This document shows, piece by piece, positions 7,308-16,126 of a DNA stretch of 64,000 nt. The position numbers and the translations under genes are program-made. The notes beneath the pieces were generated by a model. The model saw nothing but the letters and a program-made list of their open reading frames with translations, did not search any database and was not told the origin of the DNA. Within the stretch, counting starts at the first letter, position 1; each line of letters begins with the position of its first letter. This stretch comes from Prevotella sp. (GTDB lineage Bacteria > Bacteroidota > Bacteroidia > Bacteroidales > Bacteroidaceae), in the NCBI GenBank assembly GCA_022773395.1, contig JALFBL010000062.1:41701-105700 (forward strand). The letters run 5' to 3'.

Positions 7308-10151
7308 ATGATGAAAAAATTGTTATCCCTTCCCCCTAACCTCGTGAATGGTTTTCACGAGGTTACTGGTTTAGACAGTAAGGAATGGTTTTGCACACAC
7401 GACCCTGTTGGACGAAAACTGGGAAGTGGTGGCGGAAGTACCTGGCTGCTGAACGCAGCCCACCGGTACATGGCACCCGACAAGAGTTTTGACGAATGGC
7501 TTGCTGCCGACAAGAAATTGCTGCTGCATGCCGGCGGACAGAGTCGGCGACTACCATCGTATGCCCCTTCGGGCAAGGTGCTCACGCCCATTCCCGTGTT
7601 CAGATGGGAGCGCGGGCAACGGCTGTCCCAGGATTTGCTCTCGTTGCAAATACCACTCTATGAACGCATCATGGACATGGCACCCAACAGCCTTCACACC
7701 ATGATTGTGAGTGGCGATGTGTACATCCGCTCCACCAAGCCCCTGCAGCCCGTTCCAGAAGCCGATGTCGTTTGCTACGGTTTGTGGCTGGAACCCGAAG
7801 TGGCCAAGAACCACGGCGTGTTCGTAAGCAAGCACAAAACGCCCTCCACGCTCGAATGTATGCTGCAAAAGCCATCGGTCAAGAAATTGGGAGAACTGAT
7901 GAACGACCATTTCTACCTGACCGACATCGGAATATGGCTGTTGAGCGACCGTGCCGTAAGGCTGCTGATGAAACGCTCGGAGCAGAACGGCGAAACCATC
8001 AACTACGACATGTACGGCGAGTTTGGCCTTGCCTTGGGCGAGCATCCCGGCATCAAGGATGACGAACTGAACAACCTGCAGGTGGCCGTGCTGCCCTTAC
8101 CCGGCGGCGAGTTCTATCATTTCGGCACCACACGCGAAATCATCTCCTCAACGCTCGCCATCCAGAACTTGGTGAGCGACCAGCGCGAAATCATGCACCA
8201 CTCTTTGAAACCCCATCCTGCCATGTTCGTGCAGAACGCTTTCACCGAAACCGCCATCACCGAAGACAACCGAAACTTATGGATTGAGAACAGTTGGGTG
8301 GGACAGAAATGGACGCTGGCACAGGACAATGTGGTGACGGGAGTGCCCGAAAACGATTGGGAAATCCATTTGCAACCGGGCGATTGCGTGGATATTGTGC
8401 CCATTGGCGACCACCAATTTTGTGTGCGCCCCTACGGCTTCGATGACAAGTTCCGTGGACATTTGGGACATGCCGACACACTGTTTCTGGGCAACTCCAT
8501 GAAACAGTGGGCTGTTCAACGACAAATCAATCTCTCTTCAATTGAGGGGAACGATGACTTGCAGGCGGCCCGCATCTTTCCCGTAACCGACAATCTGCAC
8601 GATGCCGGACTGCTGTTGCGCTGGATGCTCCACGACCCCCAATTGCAAGGCGCGCGTCGGCTGTGGGGCGAAAGCCAAAAACTCAGTGCCGACGAAATAT
8701 CGGCACAGGCCAATCTTCGCCGCCTGACAGCGCAGCGGGCTTCATTCCGTGCCGACAACTGGAAGGCCTTGGCGAACAACCACGAACACAGCGTGTTCTA
8801 CCAGACAGACTTGGAAGATGCCGCACGCGCATTTGCAAAGCACCATATCAGCCAGCCCTTGCCCATTCCCGACCATGCACCTTTGCTCAAACGCATACAC
8901 GACAGCATGTTCCGCTCTGAATGCGCGCGCAACCGTGGCGAAGCGTACGAACAGGCAGAGCGCAAGGCCTTTGATTTGCTGCGCGAGGGACTAACCGAGC
9001 GGGCATTGTCCGAAAAGCAATCACCCCGTATGTCTGTCCATGGCGACCAGATTGTTTGGGGCAGAAGTCCTGTGCGCATTGATGTTGCCGGAGGCTGGAC
9101 CGACACACCGCCCTATTGCCTGATGGAGGGCGGCAGCGTGGTGAACCTTGCCGTCGAGTTGAACGGGCAGCCACCGCTGCAAACCTATGTCCGTCCGTGC
9201 AGCCAACCCCACATCGTGTTGCGCAGCATCGACCTTGGCGCCATGGAGGAGGTGCGCACATACGAGCAACTGGCCAACTTCAATCAGGTGGGCAGTCCGT
9301 TCTCCATACCCAAGGCTGCATTGGCACTGGCCGGATTTCTGCCCGGATTCTCCACTGAAATGCACAACACTCTGGAACAACATTTGCAGGCGTTCGGTTG
9401 CGGTATCGAACTGACCCTTCTTTCGGCCATTCCTGCCGGAAGCGGTCTGGGCACGAGCAGTATTCTCGCCTCCACCGTGCTCGGAGCGTTGAACGATTTC
9501 TGCGGACTGGCATGGGACAAGAACGAGATTGGACACCGCACGCTCGTGCTGGAGCAGTTGCTCACCACCGGCGGCGGATGGCAGGACCAGTTCGGAGGGA
9601 TTTTCCAAGGAGTGAAGTTGTTGCAGACAGAGCGTGGCTTCGACCAGAACCCCATTGTAAGATGGTTGCCCGGCGATTTGTTCACACAGCCCGAATACAA
9701 GGCCTGCCACCTATTATATTATACGGGAATCACGCGGACGGCGAAGACTATCCTTGCCGAAATCGTCAGAAGAATGTTTCTCAACCAGCACACCCAGTTG
9801 GCCCTGCTGCGCGAAATGAAACATCATTCCCACGAAATGTATGAAGCCATTCAACGTGCAGATTTCCATACAATGGGGAGGCTCGTGCGCAAGACATGGA
9901 CGCAGAATCAGACCATCGACATCGGGACGAATCCTGCAGAAGTGCAGCGGATAGTTGCCCTGACCGACGACCTGTGCATGGGCTACAAACTGACGGGTGC
10001 CGGCGGAGGCGGCTATCTCTACATGGTGGCGAAAGACCCGCAGGCAGCAGTACGCATCAGGCAGGTGCTTGAGTCCAACCGTCCCAATGCCAACGCACGG
10101 TTTGTAGACATGTCGCTGAGTGCAGAGGGACTGCAAGTGAGCAGAAGTTAG
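7308..10151 (+). CDS. fkp: bifunctional L-fucokinase / GDP-L-fucose pyrophosphorylase
   Basis: Fkp turns free L-fucose into fucose-1-phosphate and then GDP-fucose, allowing scavenged fucose to be placed on capsule and glycoproteins. The 947-residue length is very close to the Bacteroides fragilis enzyme. The N-terminal guanylyltransferase half contains HAGGQSRRLPSYAPSGK (about residue 65). The C-terminal GHMP kinase half contains SPVRIDVAGGWTDTPP (about 585), the ATP loop IPAGSGLGTSS (about 707) and GAGGGGYLYMV (about 898). The second ATG of ATGATG could also be the start. It sits between yfhO and the GSCFA gene in a plus-strand run. Confidence 0.97.
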   Translation: MMKKLLSLPPNLVNGFHEVTGLDSKEWFCTHDPVGRKLGSGGGSTWLLNAAHRYMAPDKSFDEWLAADKKLLLHAGGQSRRLPSYAPSGKVLTPIPVFRWERGQRLSQDLLSLQIPLYERIMDMAPNSLHTMIVSGDVYIRSTKPLQPVPEADVVCYGLWLEPEVAKNHGVFVSKHKTPSTLECMLQKPSVKKLGELMNDHFYLTDIGIWLLSDRAVRLLMKRSEQNGETINYDMYGEFGLALGEHPGIKDDELNNLQVAVLPLPGGEFYHFGTTREIISSTLAIQNLVSDQREIMHHSLKPHPAMFVQNAFTETAITEDNRNLWIENSWVGQKWTLAQDNVVTGVPENDWEIHLQPGDCVDIVPIGDHQFCVRPYGFDDKFRGHLGHADTLFLGNSMKQWAVQRQINLSSIEGNDDLQAARIFPVTDNLHDAGLLLRWMLHDPQLQGARRLWGESQKLSADEISAQANLRRLTAQRASFRADNWKALANNHEHSVFYQTDLEDAARAFAKHHISQPLPIPDHAPLLKRIHDSMFRSECARNRGEAYEQAERKAFDLLREGLTERALSEKQSPRMSVHGDQIVWGRSPVRIDVAGGWTDTPPYCLMEGGSVVNLAVELNGQPPLQTYVRPCSQPHIVLRSIDLGAMEEVRTYEQLANFNQVGSPFSIPKAALALAGFLPGFSTEMHNTLEQHLQAFGCGIELTLLSAIPAGSGLGTSSILASTVLGALNDFCGLAWDKNEIGHRTLVLEQLLTTGGGWQDQFGGIFQGVKLLQTERGFDQNPIVRWLPGDLFTQPEYKACHLLYYTGITRTAKTILAEIVRRMFLNQHTQLALLREMKHHSHEMYEAIQRADFHTMGRLVRKTWTQNQTIDIGTNPAEVQRIVALTDDLCMGYKLTGAGGGGYLYMVAKDPQAAVRIRQVLESNRPNANARFVDMSLSAEGLQVSRS

Positions 10152-10190
10152 CGTCTGTCACGGTTGCCGTGAAAATATTATCGACAAAGA

Positions 10191-11063
10191 ATGATGGAGT
10201 TTCGTACAAAAGTGAAGATAGAACGCCCTACATGGCAGATAGAGCCGTGCGAGCGGATGCTGTTTGTCGGCTCATGTTTCGCCGACAACATCGGGAGGAG
10301 GTTTGCAGAGGAGCAATTCCACACCACCATCAATCCTTTCGGCGTGATGTATAATCCCGCCAGCATGTGGCACACCATTTCCCGGTGGGCAAACGCCCAG
10401 TCCCACCCTTTGGACAACGCCCGGCTTTGCCAGTGCGGCAATTTCCAGCCCCCTCGTATAGCGGTTCTCACACTGGGCACCAACCGCATTTACCGTTTGA
10501 AGGCCACGGGCGAGATTGTGGACAACTGCGAGAAACGCCCCCAAAGTCTGTTTCAGGAAGAGGAGTTGGGCATCGATGATTGTTTTTCCTATTTAAGCCA
10601 GTCGGTAGAACAACTGCTCGCCCTCCATCCCAGTACCAAGGTCGTGGTGACGGTCAGCCCCATCCGCTATGCCAAGTACGGTTTCCACGGCAGTGCGCTG
10701 TCCAAGGCGGTATTGTTGCTGGCAGCCGACCGCCTGACAAAAGCCTATCCCGATACCGTCGCCTATTTCCCTGCCTACGAAATCGTGAACGACGAACTGC
10801 GCGACTACCGTTTCTACAAGGCAGACATGCTGCACCCGTCCGAGCAGGCGGTGGAATACATCTGGCAACTCTTTTCCGATGCCTTTTTCAGCAATGCCGC
10901 CAAGCGTTTCCTGCAGGAATGGCATCCACTCAAGCAGGCGCTCCATCACCAGCCCTTCCATCCCGATTCAGAGGAATACCGCAATTTTATGGATAAAACC
11001 ATGTTGAAAGTAAGGGAATTGTCGAAAAAATACCCTAACTTTCCCGGCATCAGTCTTCCATAG
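10191..11063 (+). CDS. GSCFA domain-containing protein
   Basis: A 290-residue cytoplasmic-looking protein carrying the family-naming motif GSCFADNIGRRF near residue 26, then NPFGVMYNPAS and a C-terminal DMLHPSEQAVEYIW motif. The last resembles the Asp-x-x-His catalytic pair of SGNH/GDSL hydrolases, which GSCFA proteins are related to. The substrate is unknown; an ester on a glycan is a reasonable guess given fkp upstream. The start could be the first or second codon of ATGATG. The gap after fkp is 39 bases, compatible with one operon. Confidence 0.85.
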   Translation: MMEFRTKVKIERPTWQIEPCERMLFVGSCFADNIGRRFAEEQFHTTINPFGVMYNPASMWHTISRWANAQSHPLDNARLCQCGNFQPPRIAVLTLGTNRIYRLKATGEIVDNCEKRPQSLFQEEELGIDDCFSYLSQSVEQLLALHPSTKVVVTVSPIRYAKYGFHGSALSKAVLLLAADRLTKAYPDTVAYFPAYEIVNDELRDYRFYKADMLHPSEQAVEYIWQLFSDAFFSNAAKRFLQEWHPLKQALHHQPFHPDSEEYRNFMDKTMLKVRELSKKYPNFPGISLP

Positions 11064-11115
11064 CCGTTCGTATCCTATCCCATAGACGTATAATAATCAA
11101 GGCTTGTTCTGACTA

Positions 11116-11352
11116 TTACACCTCTATGGTCACGTCCTGCCCTTTCAGTTCGTAGTAAAACCATTCCCCCGATGCTGGCACGGTGGTGGTTTCAGTCCCA
11201 CTCTTGATGGTGCCCGTGAACACCATGTTGAGTTTGATCGTCTTTCCCACGGATTCTTCCGTGGCCATCTTGACGATGGGCGTCTGCGCCATCATCTGCA
11301 GCAGCAGGACTGCCATGCGCTTGGTTCTGCTTACTAAAGTTTCTTTTGTCAT
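11116..11352 (-). CDS. small conserved-looking hypothetical protein, 78 aa
   Basis: I do not recognise a family. The ORF track runs this frame back to 11649, but the N-terminal part of that translation is Pro/His/Arg-rich and out of frame with a better reading of the upstream gene, so I start it at the ATG at 11352 (MTKETLVSRTKR). A basic helix is followed by a hydrophobic stretch (MAVLLLQMMAQ) and a C-terminal half rich in Thr and Val with SGEWFYYELKG, probably beta strands. It lies 26 bases downstream of the frameshifted small gene at 11379-11694 and is probably co-transcribed with it. It may be part of a small accessory unit. Confidence 0.55.
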   Translation of the reverse strand: MTKETLVSRTKRMAVLLLQMMAQTPIVKMATEESVGKTIKLNMVFTGTIKSGTETTTVPASGEWFYYELKGQDVTIEV

Positions 11353-11378
11353 GTTGTTTGTGTTTAAAAAATTAATAA

Positions 11379-11694
11379 TTAAGTTTTTGTAAGTACTTTC
11401 CGCTGTTTTGCGTTGAAACGGTTGATTATCATTGTCTTTCTTGGCAGGGCGGCTTGCTCTGCCATAGTCGGGGCTTTCTGCACCGCACGCTTCTGCACCA
11501 TGCTCTCGCTGCAGGTGGTCTTGGTTTCGAGAATGATGCGGTTGATGTTGTCGATGAGCGATGCCTCGACGGGGCGGGTGGTATCGCCTGCGGTGATGTA
11601 TGCCGCCTCTATGTGGCGGAAGAGGGTGTCTGTGGGCAGGTCGTTGCACCTGGTTTCATACCTTCGTGTCCTTAATTTGTTGTCTTGTTTCCAT
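11379..11694 (-). pseudogene. small ORF interrupted by a +1 frameshift
   Basis: The frame starts at the ATG at 11694 (METRQQIKDTKV) and hits TGA after 12 codons. Skipping one base just before that stop gives an open frame to a TAA at 11379, for about 104 residues: YETRCNDLPTDTLF..., then VEASLIDNINRIILETKTT and a basic C-terminus. This second frame has no ATG, GTG or TTG start near its 5' end. I therefore read it as one gene broken by a one-base insertion, or less likely a programmed +1 shift or a sequencing error. No family recognised. The ORF-track entry 11413-11718 on the plus strand is its shadow. Confidence 0.5.
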
Positions 11695-11788
11695 GATATA
11701 AAGATAATGTTTTTTTGAAAAATGCAAATGACGGTCTTGCTTTTTTTCTTTTTCGCGCCGATTATTCCATTGTTTGTAGAATTCTTCG

Positions 11789-11796
11789 TAAGTTTG
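11789..11796 (+). promoter_or_regulatory. -7 box TAAGTTTG for murF-alr
   Basis: TAAGTTTG matches TAnnTTTG and lies 22 bases before the murF-alr ATG. The -33 element is weak. Confidence 0.55.
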
Positions 11797-11818
11797 CACC
11801 CGTAATAAGGAACAAGTT

Positions 11819-14293
11819 ATGGTATATTCGATTGAAAGAATTGCATCGCTCATGGACGCATGCAGATATGGAAACAACGATTCCTGCATCCGATGGATAT
11901 TGACAGACAGCCGTTCGTTGTGTTTTTCCGAAGAAACGCTTTTCTTTGCCTTGCGCACCAAGCGGAACGACGGGCACAGGTACATCAGCGACTTGTATCG
12001 CCGTGGCGTGCGCAATTTCGTGGTGGATGCGCTGCCCGACGACTATGCCCATGTTTACCCCCAGGCCAATTTCTTGAAAGTGACCGACACGCTTCTGGCA
12101 TTGCAGTTGTTGGCAGAGAAACACCGCGGCAATTTCCATATCCCGATTGTGGGCATAACGGGCAGCAATGGCAAGACGATGGTGAAGGAATGGATCTACC
12201 AGTTGCTGCTGCCGTCGCAAACGGTGGTGCGCTCGCCCAAGAGCTACAATTCGCAGGTGGGCGTTCCGTTGTCGGTGTGGCTGCTCAACGAGAACAGCAA
12301 GGTGGGCATCTTCGAGGCAGGTATCAGCGAGCCGGGAGAGATGGAAGCCCTGCAATCCATCATTTGCCCCAACATCGGCGTGCTCACCTGTTTGGGTGCT
12401 GCACATCAGGAGAATTTCAGTTCTCTGGAAGAGAAGTGCAGGGAGAAGTTGCTGCTGTTCCGTGATGCACAGACCATCGTTTATCGTTCCGATGATGAGA
12501 TTGTGAGTCGCTGTGTGGAAGAAGCCGGCCTGAAGGGAGAAAAGTTGGCATGGTCGCTGACCGATAGTCATGCGCCGCTTTTTGTCAAATCCATACGGAA
12601 AGAAGGAACGATTACCATCATACATTATCTGTATAAAGGGATGGAGGCATCCTACCGGTTGCCGTTCATCGACGATGCTTCCATCGAAAATTCCATTACC
12701 TGTACTGCTGTTGTGCTGCTGTTGGGACTCGCCACGGAGCAGATAGCCGAACGCATGCCCCAACTCGAACCCATTGCCATGCGCTTGGAGGTGAAGGAGG
12801 GGCAACATGGGTGCACTCTCATCAACGACTCGTATAATTCGGACATCAACTCGCTGGACATTGCCCTTGATTTTATGAACCGTCGTCCCGACCGTCACGG
12901 CCGCCACCGCACGCTGATTCTGAGCGACATTTTCCAAAGCGGTGAGCCGGCAGCGGCTTTATATACCCGTGTATCGCATCTGGCCAAGGAGCGGGGCGTG
13001 GAGAAATTCATCGGTATCGGCACGGAAATCAAGGCGCAGGCAGAGGTGATGGACGTGGCAAAAAAATATTTTTTCGAGGATGTGCCGTCGTTTATCGGCA
13101 GCGATGTGTTCCGCAGCCTTCACGATGAAGTGATATTGCTGAAAGGCTCGCGCAAGTTCGGTTTCGACCGTCTGACGGATTTGCTGGCGCAGAAAGTGCA
13201 CGAAACAATATTGGAAGTGAATCTCAACGCTGTGGTGGAGAACCTGAACTTCTACCGTTCTTTCCTTCGTCCCGAAACCAAACTTGTCTGCATGATCAAG
13301 GCGAACGGCTATGGGGCTGGGGCAGTGGAAATTGCCAAAACCCTGCAAGACCACAGGGTGGATTATCTCGCCGTGGCCGTGGCTGACGAGGGTGTGACGC
13401 TGCGCAAAAGCGGAATCACGGGCAACATCATGATCATGAATCCGGAAATGTCGGCTTTCAAGACTATGTTCGACTATGATTTGGAGCCTGAGGTCTATTC
13501 GTTCCGCCTGTTGGACGCTTTGATCAAAGCTGCCCGCAAGGAGGGAATCACGGGCTATCCCGTCCACATTAAATTGGACACGGGCATGCACCGCCTTGGT
13601 TTCAACGTCAAGGAGGATATGGAAGAATTGATAGACAGGCTGAAAAACCAGAATGCTCTTATCCCCCGTTCTGTATTCTCGCATTTCGTGGGAAGCGACA
13701 GCGATGATTTCGACGCATTCTCTGCCCGCCAGTTTGAACTTTTCACAGAAGGCAGCCGGAAGTTGCAGGAAGCTTTCACCCACAAGATTATTCGTCACAT
13801 GGACAACAGTGCTGGCATAGAGCATTTCCCGGAACGCCAGCTCGACATGTGTCGTCTGGGCTTGGGACTGTATGGCATAGATAGTCGTGACAACCGCATT
13901 CTCCATAATGTAAGTACGCTGAAAACCACCATCCTTCAGTTACGCAAGGTTTCAAAGGACGAAACGGTGGGGTATAGCCGCAAGGGCGTTCTCGCAAGAG
14001 ACAGCATGATTGCCGCCATTCCCATTGGTTATGCCGACGGACTGAACCGCCGTTTGGGGTGCGGCAACTGCTACTGTCTGGTAAACGGGCAGAAAGCCCC
14101 CTATGTGGGCAACATCTGCATGGATGTGGCGATGGTCGATGTCACCGATATTGACTGCAAAGAAGGCGACAGTGTGGAAATCTTCGGCGACCATCTGCCT
14201 GTCACCGTTCTCTCCGATTGCCTGGAAACCATCCCCTACGAAGTGCTCACCGGCATCAGCAGTAGGGTGAAACGCGTGTATTTCCAAGACTGA
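11819..14293 (+). CDS. murF-alr: bifunctional UDP-MurNAc-tripeptide:D-Ala-D-Ala ligase / alanine racemase
   Basis: This 824-residue fusion makes D-alanine and ligates D-Ala-D-Ala to the peptidoglycan precursor in the cytoplasm. The MurF half (about residues 1-455) has the Mur ligase ATP loop VGITGSNGKT (about 110) and the LINDSYNSD block. The alanine racemase half has the PLP lysine in CMIKANGYGAG (about 490), HIKLDTGMHRLGF, and the C-terminal VGNICMDVAMVDVT with the usual catalytic-face residues. The fusion is a known Bacteroidota arrangement. The start is supported by the upstream -7 box. It is not obviously in an operon with the following ABC gene, which has its own candidate promoter. Confidence 0.96.
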   Translation: MVYSIERIASLMDACRYGNNDSCIRWILTDSRSLCFSEETLFFALRTKRNDGHRYISDLYRRGVRNFVVDALPDDYAHVYPQANFLKVTDTLLALQLLAEKHRGNFHIPIVGITGSNGKTMVKEWIYQLLLPSQTVVRSPKSYNSQVGVPLSVWLLNENSKVGIFEAGISEPGEMEALQSIICPNIGVLTCLGAAHQENFSSLEEKCREKLLLFRDAQTIVYRSDDEIVSRCVEEAGLKGEKLAWSLTDSHAPLFVKSIRKEGTITIIHYLYKGMEASYRLPFIDDASIENSITCTAVVLLLGLATEQIAERMPQLEPIAMRLEVKEGQHGCTLINDSYNSDINSLDIALDFMNRRPDRHGRHRTLILSDIFQSGEPAAALYTRVSHLAKERGVEKFIGIGTEIKAQAEVMDVAKKYFFEDVPSFIGSDVFRSLHDEVILLKGSRKFGFDRLTDLLAQKVHETILEVNLNAVVENLNFYRSFLRPETKLVCMIKANGYGAGAVEIAKTLQDHRVDYLAVAVADEGVTLRKSGITGNIMIMNPEMSAFKTMFDYDLEPEVYSFRLLDALIKAARKEGITGYPVHIKLDTGMHRLGFNVKEDMEELIDRLKNQNALIPRSVFSHFVGSDSDDFDAFSARQFELFTEGSRKLQEAFTHKIIRHMDNSAGIEHFPERQLDMCRLGLGLYGIDSRDNRILHNVSTLKTTILQLRKVSKDETVGYSRKGVLARDSMIAAIPIGYADGLNRRLGCGNCYCLVNGQKAPYVGNICMDVAMVDVTDIDCKEGDSVEIFGDHLPVTVLSDCLETIPYEVLTGISSRVKRVYFQD

Positions 14294-14388
14294 TTGTTTT
14301 TTATCCGGAACGCTCCGTCCAAAACAGGGAATGAGATTTGTCTGCAAATAAAAAACAGGAGGGGAAGGCGGGATAAAAATATTTTGAG

Positions 14389-14396
14389 TAATTTTG
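14389..14396 (+). promoter_or_regulatory. -7 box TAATTTTG adjacent to the ABC-like gene
   Basis: TAATTTTG matches TAnnTTTG and ends four bases before the ATG at 14401, predicting little or no 5' leader. No clear -33 TTTG is at the right spacing, so this is less certain than the others. Confidence 0.45.
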
Positions 14397-14400
14397 TGGC

Positions 14401-14883
14401 ATGATGATTCTTGAGGTGAAAGATGCAAGTTTGAATGTCGGTGGAAAGGATATTTTCAACGGCTTGTCTTTTGTTGTGGAAAGTGGAAAAGTGATACGGG
14501 TAGGCGGTGAGAATGAAAAATACAATACGTTGCTGCTGCATGTTATTCTGGGAGTGATACCCTTGGACAAGGGGTACGTCTGCTTGGACGGCGAGGTCGT
14601 TTCGGAATGGTCGGCGGCAAGTATGAGAAAGAGGATGGCGTATGTCCCCTTGACCTTGAAGTCGCCCGATGAACGGGAGCAGGGAATGACGGAAAAAGAG
14701 ATGCACCGGAAATTGTTGGAGAGAGCCGCTGACAACAAGAAGGATGTCGTGCTGGTGGACGGGATATACGATGAGGAAGAATTGGGCATTTGTACCGGAA
14801 TGGCTGCAGAAGGGGCTTTGGTGGTTTTGACTCGCACTCGCCGCTCTGTAGAGTTGAACGAAATACAAACGGAAGGAGAATGA
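14401..14883 (+). CDS. degenerate ABC-ATPase-like protein (FetA/YbbL-type, catalytic motifs lost)
   Basis: The 160-residue product starts like an ABC ATPase (LEVKDASLNVGGKDIFNGLSF), and its place before a FetB-like permease points to FetA/YbbL ancestry. Key catalytic parts are missing. At the Walker A position it reads GGENEKYNTLL rather than GxxGxGKST. No LSGG signature is found, and the Walker B-like VVLVDGIYDEE lacks the usual hhhhDE order. It is also about 60 residues shorter than typical family members, mainly in the helical domain. It therefore probably cannot hydrolyse ATP. No stop or frameshift breaks it, so it appears maintained. It precedes the permease gene by four bases. Confidence 0.7.
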   Translation: MMILEVKDASLNVGGKDIFNGLSFVVESGKVIRVGGENEKYNTLLLHVILGVIPLDKGYVCLDGEVVSEWSAASMRKRMAYVPLTLKSPDEREQGMTEKEMHRKLLERAADNKKDVVLVDGIYDEEELGICTGMAAEGALVVLTRTRRSVELNEIQTEGE

Positions 14884-14887
14884 AAGA

Positions 14888-15697
14888 ATGGAAATGACAA
14901 TGATGGGCACTGTGCTGGGACTGTTGCTGTTGGCAGTGCCGCTCTATGTATTTGCCGCATTGAAAGTGAAGATTTTACGGTTGGCTGCCACTGCCATTGT
15001 GCGAATGCTGGTACAATTGGCATTGACGGGCATGTATATGCACTGGATGTTCAGGTTCAACCACGTTGTGCTGAACGTGTTGTGGCTGGTTGTAATGACT
15101 TTCACGGCTGCATGGATGGTGGCCAGGCAAGGCAAATTGAGAAGAACCCGAATGTTGTTGCCCGTGTGGGGAAGTTTGCTGGCGAGCGTGCTGCTGGTGG
15201 GCATGTATGTCCTGTTTTTGGTTGTCAGACCCGGAAACGTATGGGATGCCCGTTGGTTGGTTCCCATTGCGGGCATTCTGTTGGCCGGATGCGTGAATGT
15301 CAATGCTGTGGCATTGCGCGAATATTTTGTAGGTCTTGTCCGTTTCAGCGACACCTATTATTACAAGGTGGGCAATGGAGCCACATGGTTGCAGGCGGTT
15401 GCGCCCATTGTCAAACGTGCTTTGGAGCGCGCCTATTTACCCGCATTGGCCCACTTGTCAGCCTTGGGCATCGTGCTGATTCCTTTCATGCTCTCCGGAA
15501 TGCTCGTGGCTGGCTTTCAACCATGGGAAAGCGTGGCACTGACGGCTGTCATGGTGGCTGCCATCCTCTGCACATCGGTCGCCTCTCTGCTCATCACCAT
15601 CGTAGTTTCGCATCGAAAAGTGATAGACAAAAGAGGAAAACTGGCAGATCTGGTAAGAATCAAGCCGCATGGCGTTGATATGAATCAACCCGATTGA
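14888..15697 (+). CDS. UPF0014 / FetB-family ABC transporter permease
   Basis: A 269-residue inner-membrane protein with about seven TM segments. It has the UPF0014 hallmarks: RMLVQLALTGMY early, GNGATWLQAVAPIVKRALERAYLPAL in the middle, and a glycine-rich FMLSGMLVAGFQPWESV. E. coli FetB is the permease of a putative iron exporter and is about the same length. The upstream gene is its expected ATPase partner but lacks catalytic motifs, so either the pair works unusually or another ATPase supplies energy. Metal transport is inferred from the family only. Confidence 0.85.
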   Translation: MEMTMMGTVLGLLLLAVPLYVFAALKVKILRLAATAIVRMLVQLALTGMYMHWMFRFNHVVLNVLWLVVMTFTAAWMVARQGKLRRTRMLLPVWGSLLASVLLVGMYVLFLVVRPGNVWDARWLVPIAGILLAGCVNVNAVALREYFVGLVRFSDTYYYKVGNGATWLQAVAPIVKRALERAYLPALAHLSALGIVLIPFMLSGMLVAGFQPWESVALTAVMVAAILCTSVASLLITIVVSHRKVIDKRGKLADLVRIKPHGVDMNQPD

Positions 15698-15767
15698 CAG
15701 GGGTCAAAAATAGGGTGCTTTGCCAACAAATTCGCATTGTCTTTCTTGCCGGATGGAGGAAATGCAT

Positions 15768-15775
15768 TAATTTTG
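15768..15775 (+). promoter_or_regulatory. -7 box TAATTTTG upstream of the 36-aa ORF
   Basis: TAATTTTG, with a CTTG element 19 bases upstream that partly fits the -33 TTTG. It gives a roughly 110-base leader before the small ORF. Apart from this promoter I see nothing else in the 15698-15889 gap. Confidence 0.55.
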
Positions 15776-15889
15776 CACCATCGGAAATCAATAGGGATAA
15801 CGACAGGTCACACGGGTGGTCAAGGTGAAAGATTGATTGTTTGATGAGCGCATCATCAAGGTAAAAAGATTTTAAGAAAGGAAAATGTT

Positions 15890-16000
15890 ATGAGAAAATT
15901 GACAGTGAACATGTTGAAAACGGCTTGGAAAGCCATCAAGAAAAGTTGGATGGAAGCCAGTGAGATGATGTACAACGGTAGCGAATACCGTACGGCATAG
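15890..16000 (+). CDS. small protein, 36 aa
   Basis: Too short for the ORF track. It reads MRKLTVNMLKTAWKAIKK... and ends ...SEYRTA, with a purine-rich AAGAAAGGAAA just upstream as a ribosome-binding site candidate. The first two-thirds would form a basic amphipathic helix with two tryptophans. It sits between a consensus promoter and a strong intrinsic terminator, so it looks like a free-standing transcription unit. No family recognised. A small regulatory RNA with an incidental ORF is the main alternative. Confidence 0.55.
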   Translation: MRKLTVNMLKTAWKAIKKSWMEASEMMYNGSEYRTA

Positions 16001-16063
16001 ATGAAAAATCTGAGAGATGTAAAATAACAGAATGAAAGACGTGAGTAAATTCACGCAGAAAAT

Positions 16064-16094
16064 GAAACGGACACATTTCTGTCCGTTTTTTTTG
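16064..16094 (+). terminator. intrinsic terminator after the small ORF
   Basis: ACGGACA, six-base loop, TGTCCGT, followed by a run of eight T. Confidence 0.85.
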
Positions 16095-16121
16095 TATTCT
16101 CATCATAAAACACTAATTTCG
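16091..16121 (+). promoter_or_regulatory. promoter TTTG-N19-TAATTTCG before the nuclease gene
   Basis: The -33 TTTG at 16091-16094 is 19 bases from TAATTTCG at 16114-16121, one mismatch to TAnnTTTG. The box ends five bases before the first ATG of the nuclease. Confidence 0.55.
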
Positions 16122-16126
16122 CACTC

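Noticed and set aside
11762-12937. 391-aa minus ORF antisense to murF-alr
   Set aside because: Shadow; murF and alr motifs prove the plus frame.
12959-13906. 315-aa minus ORF inside the racemase part
   Set aside because: Shadow of the alr domain.
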